A program made the translations under genes and the position numbers. From Oligoflexia bacterium (lineage in GTDB: Bacteria; Bdellovibrionota; UBA1018), in the NCBI GenBank assembly GCA_023701205.1, contig JAMPXJ010000002.1, positions 124,001 to 188,000 on the forward strand: DNA of 64,000 nt, written 5' to 3'. Positions 17,601 to 25,715 of this stretch are shown here, in pieces (position 1 is the first letter of the stretch; each line of letters starts with the position of its first letter). Under the pieces are notes generated by a model, which searched no databases, was not told the DNA's origin, and was given only the letters and a program-made list of their open reading frames with translations.

Positions 17601-17944
17601 CCTCCTCGCGCGCCTACCCACGCCTTGCCCCTGCCGTGGGTGGCGCGCACTCCGCCAGTCTGACGGTTCATAAAGGCGAGCTCTATATCGCTATCAGCGA
17701 CCTCGCTCGTAACGACATCCACGTCTGGAAGCTGAACAGAAATTACAGGAAAGCAGCCGAGCTCAAATTGGCTTCCTATTTGGCGTCCCTTCGCCAGACT
17801 CCCATGAACCTATGGACGCCAAGGCTACTGACCGATGTCGAAGGCAACCTCCGTCTGTTCCATGGTGGAACCGTTATCCTGAACAACGGCCAACTTCAGA
17901 CAGATATCTTCACCACGTATTTGCCTGTGGAAAGGTTTCAGTGA
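17601..17944 (+). pseudogene. Orphan 3' coding segment fused to the IS4 remnant
   Basis: The frame of the transposase relic stays open for a further 114 codons to TGA at 17942-17944. The sequence (LTVHKGELYIAISDLARNDI, LLTDVEGNLRLFHGG) is hydrophilic and beta-rich and no longer resembles a transposase. It may be the 3' end of a beta-propeller-like or secreted protein whose start was lost at the IS junction. Whether it once belonged to the gene at 16981 is unclear. No family recognised. Confidence 0.4.
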
Positions 17945-18191
17945 GGGCAGGACTTTTCTTAGGCCACCTCTTTCGCATGGCAGCATCCTTATCCAAGACA
18001 GGTCGAAGCGGGTGCATCTCCTCAACCCAGGAATCGAGGGGAATGTAACTGAACATGGGAACTTGCCGATCAATCTTGCCGCGCATGATCGCAATCCTAC
18101 CCGATCAGGCCGCAGCGTCACCCGAAAACGGGATTTTTTTGGAACCTGTTAGCGGCATACGCACGGCTGTAATCAGACTCATTCCGAGAAA
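17945..18191. other. Intergenic region, no gene seen
   Basis: About 250 bases downstream of the IS-disrupted region, with more AT and no convincing reading frame. Probably further decayed sequence before the terminator of the next minus-strand gene. Confidence 0.4.
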
Positions 18192-18220
18192 GCCCGGTCC
18201 GAGGGATCTCCGGGCCGGGC
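18192..18220 (-). terminator. Terminator of the 18.2-19.2 kb gene
   Basis: GCCCGGTCC (18192-18200) pairs with GGGCCGGGC (18212-18220), with one G-U pair and an 11-base loop. On the minus strand it is followed by TTTCT, so it ends transcripts of the gene at 18237. Confidence 0.65.
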
Positions 18221-18236
18221 CTTTCCAGAAGAGAAA

Positions 18237-19154
18237 TTACAGAGCCTTCGCGGCGGATGCCGGAGCTGCGGTCGAAAGCTCGGCCGAATCGGAGCCGATT
18301 TCCTCGGCCGCCTTCTTTATCGAACGCTCGTTCACATAAGTCTCGGCTTTATCCAGGACCAGCGGTCCGGCATAGGCGGCTGCACCCACCGCGGCGATAC
18401 CCATGAGGATCTTGCGTTCGATCGAACTCCTAAGTAATTTGGCGCCATTTAAAATGGCTTTCCCGTCAGCAAAGCTCCGTTCCCGGCAATCCTTCATGAG
18501 GCGATACTTCAGGCTCTCACGGGTCCGGGCGTCGGCGGCTTTGATTTCGTCCGCATTCTCAAAAACGCGTCCGATTGAGATGAACTGATGCGTCTTGTTT
18601 ATGTCGGCTAATTGCTTGGCGATCTCGCTCGGAGTGCCTTCGATCAGTAGTTTGAAATCTGGATGATAAAGACTATTCTGCATTGCGACTCGAACCTTCA
18701 TCACCTTGTCCGCGGGGTATTTACTGCGAAGGTCTTCTATCGCGCGCAAGACACGGTCATTAGGAATAGTATTGTATTTAAGGCCGAGAAATCGAGCATC
18801 AGCGATCACGTGATTGGGTTTATGGATTTGCACGTATTCGACATTGGATGCCGCAAGTGGTTCCTCTCGGCTGCTTTCCACGAATCGGTCCATTTCTCTG
18901 TTCCAGAACCGCGCGAGACCATGCGGGGCTTCCGCTTGATAGAGGGCGGTTCCGACTTTCTCGCGTTTGTAATTTTCTCGTAGAGCCCAGGCTGCGCCGT
19001 AGGTTCCCGCGCCAATGGCATAGACTTGGTCGCGAGTCTCACCCCGTTGCGAAGCCCCGTTTGATTCCGCCCGGGCAAACGGAACACTTAGGACCGTGCC
19101 GCTGAGAATAGTTGCCGTCATTGCCCACCCAATTACTTGACTTCTGTTTCTCAT
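18237..19154 (-). CDS. Exported protein of unknown function
   Basis: 305 residues. The signal peptide ends near ARAES (about 29). The mature part is helical and charged. A hydrophobic, alanine/glycine-rich segment near 258-272 (IAAVGAAAYAGPLVL) could be a second membrane helix, so the C terminus may be membrane-associated. Codon use includes more A/T-ending codons than neighbouring genes, and the gene lies next to an IS relic, so horizontal acquisition is possible. No recognisable domain. It has its own terminator. Confidence 0.6.
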   Translation of the reverse strand: MRNRSQVIGWAMTATILSGTVLSVPFARAESNGASQRGETRDQVYAIGAGTYGAAWALRENYKREKVGTALYQAEAPHGLARFWNREMDRFVESSREEPLAASNVEYVQIHKPNHVIADARFLGLKYNTIPNDRVLRAIEDLRSKYPADKVMKVRVAMQNSLYHPDFKLLIEGTPSEIAKQLADINKTHQFISIGRVFENADEIKAADARTRESLKYRLMKDCRERSFADGKAILNGAKLLRSSIERKILMGIAAVGAAAYAGPLVLDKAETYVNERSIKKAAEEIGSDSAELSTAAPASAAKAL

Positions 19155-19385
19155 GCCAGCCAGTTAGAGCAAGGAGTATGCTTCTCAGAATGTTTAATGG
19201 GGATATGCAGGTTACGAAGACACACCCTCTATTAAGGCTGCCCATTTTTTTGACATCTGTCGGGTTTAGCAGGTTCCGGAAAACTCCCGTTCCGGCTCGG
19301 AGCATAGCGTAAAAATTGAAAAGACCTGAAATCTCGGGTTAGAAAGCGTTTGTGACAACGTTTTTCTTTCCCCGGAGGTTTCTCG

Positions 19386-19514
19386 ATGCCCAATGCCATG
19401 GCAACTATCGACGGGACACTTCTGCTTCTCAAGGAGCCGCTGTCGCGGCTTTTGGGAAAACTACCGCGCGCAACTCGCTACTGTAGCGGCTCTCAACTGG
19501 CACTCGGGCTATGA
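19386..19514 (+). CDS. Small ORF, 42 residues (tentative)
   Basis: ATG at 19386 has a good ribosome site (CGGAGG, eight bases upstream) and the frame closes at TGA 19512-19514. The peptide begins MPNAMATIDGTLLLLKEP and resembles nothing known. It could equally be the broken start of a lost gene. The Shine-Dalgarno sequence is the main reason for listing it. Confidence 0.25.
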   Translation: MPNAMATIDGTLLLLKEPLSRLLGKLPRATRYCSGSQLALGL

Positions 19515-19591
19515 AACAAGCCGGACAGCAGTGAATCGGGATAGAGGCTTTCGGTCAGAAATACGTTAGTCGCACTCGGAGAGCGCTCTTG

Positions 19592-19759
19592 ATGGTAGCT
19601 GTACTCGTAGGTGGCGCTTTTTTCCTCAGAAGCTTATTTGGCCAGAGTGAGCCGCCCAGCAAGATCCTCCTGAGTCTCTTCGCTGTTTCCATGCTGGTCG
19701 ATATTCATCTGTTGATCCGGATCCGACGCCAGTCCGGAAGGAATTCCCGCGCAGGATAA
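19592..19759 (+). CDS. Small membrane-type ORF, 55 residues (tentative)
   Basis: The frame encodes two hydrophobic stretches (MVAVLVGGAFFL and ILLSLFAVSMLVDIHLLI) and ends RQSGRNSRAG. It is open upstream to about 19535 without a better start and has no clear ribosome site. It may be a small membrane protein or a fragment of a larger decayed one. Confidence 0.25.
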   Translation: MVAVLVGGAFFLRSLFGQSEPPSKILLSLFAVSMLVDIHLLIRIRRQSGRNSRAG

Positions 19760-19865
19760 CCGCCATCGATCTAACCCGGCGGTGCTCCGCTTCGGAGCCA
19801 TCCACGCTGAACGCCGCTTGATTTCCCCCCCCAGCATCAGGCCGAGAGAGCGGCCCCGCCAGTCC

Positions 19866-20777
19866 CTACGGAGTCGCCGGCGCCCCTGCTTCCATCGCCG
19901 GAAAGCGCTTCGGGCTGGAAAGATCGGTGACCGGCGCGGCAGCCGCCTCTTCAGACGGCTCTCCCTCGGGCGGGCCCGCAGCCAAGTCCTCCTCCGGCTC
20001 CGAGGAGGGCCCCGCCGGCTGGGGCGACGGTGACATCGCGAGCGGGGAGGATTCTGTCGCGGGTTCGGCTTCGGCTTCCGCCGGCGGGAAGATCATCTTG
20101 GGCGAAGCCGAGGCTTCCGGCTGCGGCTGCTCTTTGACGAGCTGGTATTTCTCGAGCACCGAACGGCTCGCGGCCGGCTCCCGCCAAAGGCCGAACGGGT
20201 TCGCCACCTCGACCAGCTCGGCGGTCATGCGCGGGGCCTGATCGAGCTTCTGGAAGAAAACCCACTCGCTCGTGCCGCGATAATGCCGGATCGCCCAGCG
20301 CAGGTAACGCGAATCATGAAACTCGCTCAGGAAGCCGCGCGCCAGGGGCACCAGGAAGCCGTACGCCTCGAGGACCTTCTTCTGCCGCTCATCGACATAA
20401 TCCGCGGTCTTGAGAAAGCGCTCGAGCTCGAGAATCTTGCCGTAAAAGCACCAGTGATAGGCCACCGGATCGGCTTTCACGAGCTCGCCCATGCCTTGCT
20501 TGAGCTCATCTTCGCTCTGGGTGAGCTTCTGAAGCTTGCGATAGTCCGCGTCACAGCCCGTCAGGCTCTCGGCCGCGGGGGCGCGCTTGTCGACGAAGAT
20601 CGCCGAGATATCGGAGATGTCGAAGCCGGCCGGCTGCGGCACTTCGACATACTTGGGAGCGGCAAGTACGGGCGGAGGGATCGGGCGAAGCTCCGTGGTC
20701 GAGCAACCCCAGAAAAACGTCAAGCCGATGGCGAAAACTCCGGCCGCGGCGCTGAAGCAGGCAAGATTGACCCTCAT
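19866..20777 (-). CDS. Lipoprotein of unknown function, divergent from the motor operon
   Basis: 303 residues. A lipobox (FFWGC, Cys25) follows a hydrophobic leader. Residues 50-215 are helical and contain two further cysteines (GCDAD, HWCFYG). The last 90 residues are a Pro/Ala/Glu-rich, probably disordered linker (PATESSPLAMSPSPQPAGP). It starts about 140 bases from the FliF/FliG-type motor operon on the opposite strand, and a sigma-28-like element overlaps its 5' end, so it may be an accessory envelope part of that machine. This role is inferred from position only. No domain recognised. Confidence 0.65.
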   Translation of the reverse strand: MRVNLACFSAAAGVFAIGLTFFWGCSTTELRPIPPPVLAAPKYVEVPQPAGFDISDISAIFVDKRAPAAESLTGCDADYRKLQKLTQSEDELKQGMGELVKADPVAYHWCFYGKILELERFLKTADYVDERQKKVLEAYGFLVPLARGFLSEFHDSRYLRWAIRHYRGTSEWVFFQKLDQAPRMTAELVEVANPFGLWREPAASRSVLEKYQLVKEQPQPEASASPKMIFPPAEAEAEPATESSPLAMSPSPQPAGPSSEPEEDLAAGPPEGEPSEEAAAAPVTDLSSPKRFPAMEAGAPATP

Positions 20778-20786
20778 TCCTGCCTC

Positions 20787-20814
20787 TTCTCGGCAAATTC
20801 CGCCTATTTCCTTA
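20787..20814 (-). promoter_or_regulatory. Possible sigma-28-like promoter of the divergent lipoprotein
   Basis: On the minus strand TAAGGAAA-N12-GCCGAGAA. The -10 box matches 7 of 8 positions but the spacer is 12. It would start transcription almost at the ATG (20777), so the mRNA would be leaderless. The same bases also look like a Shine-Dalgarno region, so this is tentative. Confidence 0.35.
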
Positions 20815-20867
20815 AGGCAATTCCCTGACTGGAGGCGCTGGCCGGGGCCCTGGCCGCAACTTAACTA

Positions 20868-20894
20868 TAAAGAGCCTCTCGTAAATTCCGAAAA
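20868..20894 (+). promoter_or_regulatory. Sigma-28-like promoter of the motor operon
   Basis: TAAAGAGC-N11-TCCGAAAA. TAAAG and CCGA-AA match the FliA consensus with the exact 11-base spacer. The predicted start near 20900 leaves a short leader containing GAGGAAGGAG (20901-20910) before the first gene. Confidence 0.6.
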
Positions 20895-20917
20895 GCCAGT
20901 GAGGAAGGAGCCTCTTG

Positions 20918-22063
20918 GTGATTTTGCAATCGTGTTCCCACATCCGAAAGCTACGCGGGAGCCAGGCGCTCCTGCCGCTCCTGTGCGCGCTCGCGCTGGC
21001 CCCCGTCGAGCCGGCGTTCGGCGCGGACCCCGCCTCGGCTTCCGCCGGCGGCGCTGCCGAGGGCAGCGAACGCAATTTCTACCAGGTCCTGGAGGACGTG
21101 CTCGCGGATTTCGAGTACGACCTCAAGAACGGCAACGTCAACGGCCTCAAGGACATCGCCATCCGCAACGTCGCCATGAGCGAGAACGTGCCCCCCTCGT
21201 TCCGCAGCCATCTCGAGCTGCTCATCACCGAGCGCATCCTCAAGACCACGAAAACCCGCGTGATCCAATGCCTGCCCTGCCGCGCGCGCAAGACCGCGCT
21301 CAACGGTGACCAGGTGGTCGTGACCTCGGCGGACAACAACCCTACGGAGCTCTCGCGCATCGCGAAGGCTTCGTCGATCGAGAACTTCCTGGACCTGGCG
21401 TTCTCGTACCAGGCGCGCGGGATCGTCCTCTCGATGACGATCGCTAGCCCCGATAGCGGCTCGATCGTCTGGTCGCGCAGCTACAACTCGGAGATGACCC
21501 GGGCGAGCGCGTTCCGCCGCGGCGTGGACTACACGCAGACCGACGAGGCGCGCAAGCAGACCGAGTACTCACCTTCGATCCAGTACCGCGGCATCGCCTA
21601 CTACCTTTTCGAACCCAACGTGGGTGGAACGACCGGAACGCTCGGGGCGGGCTTCCGGATGATGGAGCGTTACGACAACCGCAAGAAGGAGGTCGGCTTC
21701 GAGCTCAACTTCCTCAAGGACTCCTCGACGCTGGTCGGCTCGACTGCGGCCTCGGCGACCACCGTGAACCTTTATGGCGGTTTCAACCTGACCCTGCTTT
21801 TCCAGCATGGCTGGAACTTCTTCGGGGAGGAGGAGAATTACAACAAGGTGCGAGGCGGGCTGGTCGTGGGACTGGGCGGAACCTATGCCTCGGGCTTCCT
21901 CGGCGGCCTGGTGCGCGCGCAGTACGAGTGGCGGCTCGGCAAGCATTACGCCGTTTCGGCCACCGCGGGCTATCGCCCGAGCTCGACGGCCTTCCTGGCC
22001 ACCACCAGTGTCGGCTCGGTTTCGGGACTCGAATTCGGCATCGGGATCAACATGCTCTTCTAG
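20918..22063 (+). CDS. FlgO/CsgG-like outer-membrane protein of the motor operon
   Basis: 381 residues from GTG at 20918 (TTG at 20915 is also possible); GAGGAAGGAG lies just upstream. A signal peptide ends near AFGA. Residues 40-200 resemble the FlgO/CsgG/GNA1162 fold: an initial helix, an ERILKTTKTRVIQ strand, then RGIVLSMTIASPDSGSIVWS, matching the tG..vws end of that fold. A CLPC pair lies within it. Residues 215-381 look like an outer-membrane barrel (GLVVGLGGTYASGF, ... EFGIGINMLF). FlgO and FlgP form outer-membrane collars of Vibrio flagella, so this may be the outer-membrane ring of the machine. The fold is inferred from pattern only. Confidence 0.6.
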   Translation: MILQSCSHIRKLRGSQALLPLLCALALAPVEPAFGADPASASAGGAAEGSERNFYQVLEDVLADFEYDLKNGNVNGLKDIAIRNVAMSENVPPSFRSHLELLITERILKTTKTRVIQCLPCRARKTALNGDQVVVTSADNNPTELSRIAKASSIENFLDLAFSYQARGIVLSMTIASPDSGSIVWSRSYNSEMTRASAFRRGVDYTQTDEARKQTEYSPSIQYRGIAYYLFEPNVGGTTGTLGAGFRMMERYDNRKKEVGFELNFLKDSSTLVGSTAASATTVNLYGGFNLTLLFQHGWNFFGEEENYNKVRGGLVVGLGGTYASGFLGGLVRAQYEWRLGKHYAVSATAGYRPSSTAFLATTSVGSVSGLEFGIGINMLF

Positions 22064-22075
22064 GAAAGGGATGAC

Positions 22076-22822
22076 GTGAAAAGGACCACCGCCACCGCAC
22101 TTCTGATCCTCCTCGCCGCCCTGACGGGCGGATGCGGGACCGTGCGCAAGGTGCTGGCCGTCAACGCGCAGCCCACCGAGAACAAGCCCATCAGCAATCC
22201 CTTCATCGGCTACGAGCCGGGACAGGGCGCGAGCGCGGCGGACGCGATGATCTTCCGCGCGCGGCGCGGGGATAGCACCGTGGAGGTCCAGGTCCCGCAG
22301 AGCCAGACTACCTCGGATTTCGTCATTCCGGTCGCCTCGAAACAGCTGGCCGAGCAGCCTTCCCTCGGGGATCGCTCACCCGCCTCCGCCGCCGCGGAGC
22401 TCGCGCCAGCCACGGATCGCGAGCCCAGTCTCTCGGATCGCGAGATCGTCAGGACATTCCCGCAAGGCATGGCAGAGGACGAGGGCCGTCGCCGCGAGAT
22501 CGAGCAGGAGCTCGGTCTCATCCGTTCCGACGAGCTCACCCCCGAAAAGCAGAAGAGCTATCTCGCCGCCATCGATCAGATCAAGCAGTTCTACCGCTCG
22601 GGCCGTTACGAGGCCGCGCTCCTCGATGTCGACGGGCTGATCCGCGAGTACCCCACCAATCCCAAGCTCCATGAGATGCGCGGCACGCTTCTGGACCGCC
22701 TCGGTCAGCTCGAGCTGGCCCTGAAGTCCTGGAAACAGGCGCTCCGCTTCGAGCCCAAGAACGAGTCCCTGCGGCGCTTCATCGAACGCAAGGAACAGAA
22801 AAGGAGCCTGGCGTCGCCATGA
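22076..22822 (+). CDS. TPR lipoprotein of the motor operon
   Basis: 248 residues from GTG at 22076, preceded by AGGAAAGG. A lipobox LTGGC (Cys20) is followed by a polar linker. The C-terminal third has about two tetratricopeptide units (KQFYRSGRYEAALLDVDGL, then GTLLDRLGQLELALKSWKQA, with FEPKNESL). It should sit in the periplasm anchored by lipid and act as an assembly or scaffold part. It overlaps the next gene by four bases, so the two are translationally coupled. The role within the motor is inferred from operon position. Confidence 0.7.
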   Translation: MKRTTATALLILLAALTGGCGTVRKVLAVNAQPTENKPISNPFIGYEPGQGASAADAMIFRARRGDSTVEVQVPQSQTTSDFVIPVASKQLAEQPSLGDRSPASAAAELAPATDREPSLSDREIVRTFPQGMAEDEGRRREIEQELGLIRSDELTPEKQKSYLAAIDQIKQFYRSGRYEAALLDVDGLIREYPTNPKLHEMRGTLLDRLGQLELALKSWKQALRFEPKNESLRRFIERKEQKRSLASP

Positions 22823-25215
22823 TGAAACGCTTCGGCATCCTCAATTCGGCCTTCCTCCTGGCGGCGGCGCTCGCGACGGCCCTGCCTTCGACCGGTCTTG
22901 CCCGGCCGAACCTCGTGGAAGCGACGAAGACATCCGCCGAAGGCACTCTGCGCACGCTCGTCGAACCGCTGCTCAACAAGTATTGCCAGGACCAGTGCAA
23001 GCTGCTCTCGGTCACCGTCAACGTCGATGTCGCCGTCCCCGAAGAGGTCGCCCCCGGCTTCGACGACGTCCACGCGCAGTCGGATCTGACGCTCGCGCCC
23101 TCCAGCGCGCGCCTCAAGCTCCTCATGGACGAGAAGATCGGGCCCAATCTCCGCCGCAACATCCTCGAATACCTCCAGCGCAATCTCGACACGCTCGACT
23201 ATCCCGTCCGGATCGACACGCAGCTCGCGCGCTTCCCGCAGCCCGTGGGTTCCGAGGTCAAGGTCGCCGAGCTGCGGGCTCGCATCTCCAAGCAGTTCCA
23301 GGCCCGGATCGACGAGATCATCAGCAAGCATTGCCCCAATCATTGCGTCTTCTCCGATTTCGATCTCGAGACGGAGGTCGCCAACGGCGAGGAGTCGCAG
23401 TACTGGACGCCGGGAGAGTACGAGCAGGATGGGGGCGTCGCCCTCAAGATCAAGGACATCTCGGGAACGCTCCTCATCGACGAGACGCTCTCGCCCGAGG
23501 AACGCGACGGCATCTTCGAAGTCGCCAAGATGCGGACCAACTCCTTCAAGCACGTGAACCTCACGGCCAAGGCCATCCGCTTCCCGCGGCCGCCGGCGGT
23601 GGAGAACGGCGTGCTCGTCAGCGGCGCCCAGGCATACGGGGCCCTGGATCGCCGGCTGGCCGGCGCCTCCTCCGAATCCAAGACCTCCACCACCGCCGAT
23701 AACAAGAAAATCGACACGAGCACCAGCACCTCGCAGAGCACGAACAACGCGACCACGAGCACGAGCAGCAATACGGAATCGAAGAACTCCGCCCAATCCA
23801 ACAACCAGACCACCAGCAACGAGCAAAGCAGCCGCCAGGAGCGTTTCGAGCGCTTCGAGAAGATCGAGCGCGTCGAGAACGGCGACGCGGTCCAGGCTGA
23901 GCTGCAGAAATTCAAGCTCTATGGCCTGATCTTCGCCTGCTCGGTGCTTTCGCTGCTGATCTTCATCGCCCTGGCGACGCTCCGCCCGCGCGGAAAGGAC
24001 GGCGGAGGCTCGACCATCCATCGGGTCATCCAGAGCCTCGCCTCCGATCCCATCTCCCAGGCGGGAACCGCCGCCTCCCCGGCCGAGTCCGGCGGCGACA
24101 ATCGCGGCTCCACCGTCGCCAAGCGCTACGAGATCGAGCGCCTGGTCGAGGAGCTCTCGGGCATCTTCGCCCAGCATCCGAAGGTCGCGAAGTACGTCTT
24201 CAGCCGCGTCCTCACCGAGGACGGCGTGGAGATCACCGCCAACTACATCCATATCTTCGGCGAGAGCATCGTCGTCGACATGCTTCGCGACGCCAGCCTC
24301 CAGAGCGACCTGGGCGAGCTGATGGAATACTACGCCAAGACCCCGATCGAGCTCTCCGACGAGGACAAGCTCGACCTGCTCCGCCGGCTCCATAACCGCA
24401 CGGTCGCCGGCAAGCTCGCGGTCATGGGCAACCGCTCGTCCAACCTCTTCGACTTCCTGGCCGAGATGGATTCCACTCAGATCCTGGAGATGATCCGTAC
24501 CGAGTCGCTTACCATCAAGGCGATCGTGCTCACCCAGTGCGATGCCCAGAAGCGCGCCTCCATTTACACGCATCTGGACGAGGACGTCCGGATGAAGCTC
24601 CTCACCGAGCTCTCCCGGATCGATTACCTGCCGCGCGATTACATCTTCAACGTCTCCAACGCCCTCAAGCGCAAGCGCCGCGAGAACCCCAAGCTCAACA
24701 CCGAGGCGCTCCCGGGCTCCGAGGTCCTCGTCACCCTGCTCGAGCGGACCGGCACGGCGATGCAGAAGTCGGTCGTCAAGAACCTCGAGATCTCCAACCC
24801 CGAGAGCGCCCGCACGATCAAGGGCAAGCTCGTCAGCATCGATACGCTCCGCTACCTGCGCGATGCGCAGCTGCTTGAGGTGGTGCTGAGCCTGCGGCAC
24901 GACGAGCTCCTCCAATTCCTCAAGGGCGCCACCCAGGAGATCCGCGGCGCGATCTTCGCGAAGTCGCCCAAGGATCTCGTGGCCGAGCTCGAGGAAGCGC
25001 TCGGCACCGCGCCCACTCCGAGCCGCGAGGCCTATCAGGCAGTGGAGCGCAAGGTGCTCAACCGCATGAAGATCATGGCGAACGAGGGTCTCATCAACCT
25101 CATCGAGGTCAACGAGCGGATGTTCGCCGAGGCCACGGGAGAGACCGCCTACATCGCCACCGGCCCGCAGAACGGCGCCACCTCCACCAACATCAAGAAG
25201 GTGGCCGGATGGTAG
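22819..25215 (+). CDS. FliF-like / FliG-like fusion: predicted rotor of a filament-less motor
   Basis: 798 residues. Signal peptide 1-28. Two tandem periplasmic units follow (about 43-140 and 157-258). Each has a helix ending in a CxxxC pair (Cys56/Cys60, Cys172/Cys176), a strand block, and an LLMDE or LLIDE...R.FP(Q/R)P closing block, like the FliF/YscJ ring-building motif. Residues 285-340 are Ser/Thr/Asn-rich. A single membrane helix spans about 367-388. The cytoplasmic part 430-765 follows FliG: middle domain FLAEMDSTQILEMIRTE, and C-terminal torque domain ELLQFLKGATQEIRG then FAKSPKDLVAELEEAL, with a charged helix like the rotor-stator face. FliF and FliG are normally separate proteins. 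It is flanked by stator genes. Remote similarity is by eye and needs profile searches. Confidence 0.75.
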   Translation: MMKRFGILNSAFLLAAALATALPSTGLARPNLVEATKTSAEGTLRTLVEPLLNKYCQDQCKLLSVTVNVDVAVPEEVAPGFDDVHAQSDLTLAPSSARLKLLMDEKIGPNLRRNILEYLQRNLDTLDYPVRIDTQLARFPQPVGSEVKVAELRARISKQFQARIDEIISKHCPNHCVFSDFDLETEVANGEESQYWTPGEYEQDGGVALKIKDISGTLLIDETLSPEERDGIFEVAKMRTNSFKHVNLTAKAIRFPRPPAVENGVLVSGAQAYGALDRRLAGASSESKTSTTADNKKIDTSTSTSQSTNNATTSTSSNTESKNSAQSNNQTTSNEQSSRQERFERFEKIERVENGDAVQAELQKFKLYGLIFACSVLSLLIFIALATLRPRGKDGGGSTIHRVIQSLASDPISQAGTAASPAESGGDNRGSTVAKRYEIERLVEELSGIFAQHPKVAKYVFSRVLTEDGVEITANYIHIFGESIVVDMLRDASLQSDLGELMEYYAKTPIELSDEDKLDLLRRLHNRTVAGKLAVMGNRSSNLFDFLAEMDSTQILEMIRTESLTIKAIVLTQCDAQKRASIYTHLDEDVRMKLLTELSRIDYLPRDYIFNVSNALKRKRRENPKLNTEALPGSEVLVTLLERTGTAMQKSVVKNLEISNPESARTIKGKLVSIDTLRYLRDAQLLEVVLSLRHDELLQFLKGATQEIRGAIFAKSPKDLVAELEEALGTAPTPSREAYQAVERKVLNRMKIMANEGLINLIEVNERMFAEATGETAYIATGPQNGATSTNIKKVAGW

Positions 25216-25715
25216 ACCCGAACGTCAGGCCCTCAGCCGCGTTGCTCAAGGAGGTGAAGCTGCTCCAGACCTTCACCGACCAGGAGCTCGCCCAGCTCGT
25301 ACAGCTGGGAAACGGGGCGCGCTACGAGGCGCACGCCAACGTGGTCATCGAGGGCGAGATGTCCTGGGGCCTATACCTGATCCTCGAGGGCGTGGTCGGC
25401 ATCTTCAAGACCAACAAGCTCACGGGCGAAAACTACGACGTCGGCCAGCTCCGCAAGGGCAGCTTCTTCGGCGAGATGTCGCTCGTGGACAACAATCCGC
25501 GATCGGCCACCGTGAAGGCCCTGACGGATTGCACGCTCTTCTACATTTCCAAGGAAACCTTCTACGACTACCTCAACCGTTCCAAGGACACGAAGCTCAA
25601 GTTCTTCGAGAGCTGCATCCGGACGATCGTCAACCGCCTGCGCGAGCTCGATGACAACTACGTCATCAGCCAGTACCAGCTCTGGAAAATCGCCCTGAAA
25701 AAGGAGGCCGCCTAA
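25209..25715 (+). CDS. Cyclic-nucleotide-binding-domain protein in the motor operon
   Basis: 168 residues, almost entirely one CNB/CAP_ED beta-roll. The phosphate-binding cassette FFGEMSLVDNNPRSATVKAL keeps the Glu and Arg that contact cyclic phosphate. There is no DNA-binding domain, so it is not a transcription factor of the CRP type. The C-terminal helix (FFESCIRTIVNRLRELDD) may dock on a partner. Its start overlaps the fusion gene by seven bases and it is directly followed by motA, so it probably regulates or clutches the motor in response to a nucleotide second messenger. The ligand is unknown. Confidence 0.85.
   Translation: MVDPNVRPSAALLKEVKLLQTFTDQELAQLVQLGNGARYEAHANVVIEGEMSWGLYLILEGVVGIFKTNKLTGENYDVGQLRKGSFFGEMSLVDNNPRSATVKALTDCTLFYISKETFYDYLNRSKDTKLKFFESCIRTIVNRLRELDDNYVISQYQLWKIALKKEAA

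Larger units (their letters stand above)
19155..19865. other. Long low-coding region with two small candidate ORFs
   Basis: Over 700 bases with no standard gene, relatively AT-rich at its left end. Two short frames are listed separately. The rest shows no RNA gene, no repeat pair and no terminator that I can see. With the IS4 remnant 1.5 kb away it looks like a decayed accessory patch. Confidence 0.4.

Noticed and set aside
22705..24915. A 736-codon minus-strand frame opposite the FliF/FliG-like gene
   Set aside because: It is an antisense shadow: Leu/Glu/Asp-rich, no domain, no ribosome site, and the plus-strand product has signal peptide, membrane helix and conserved domains.
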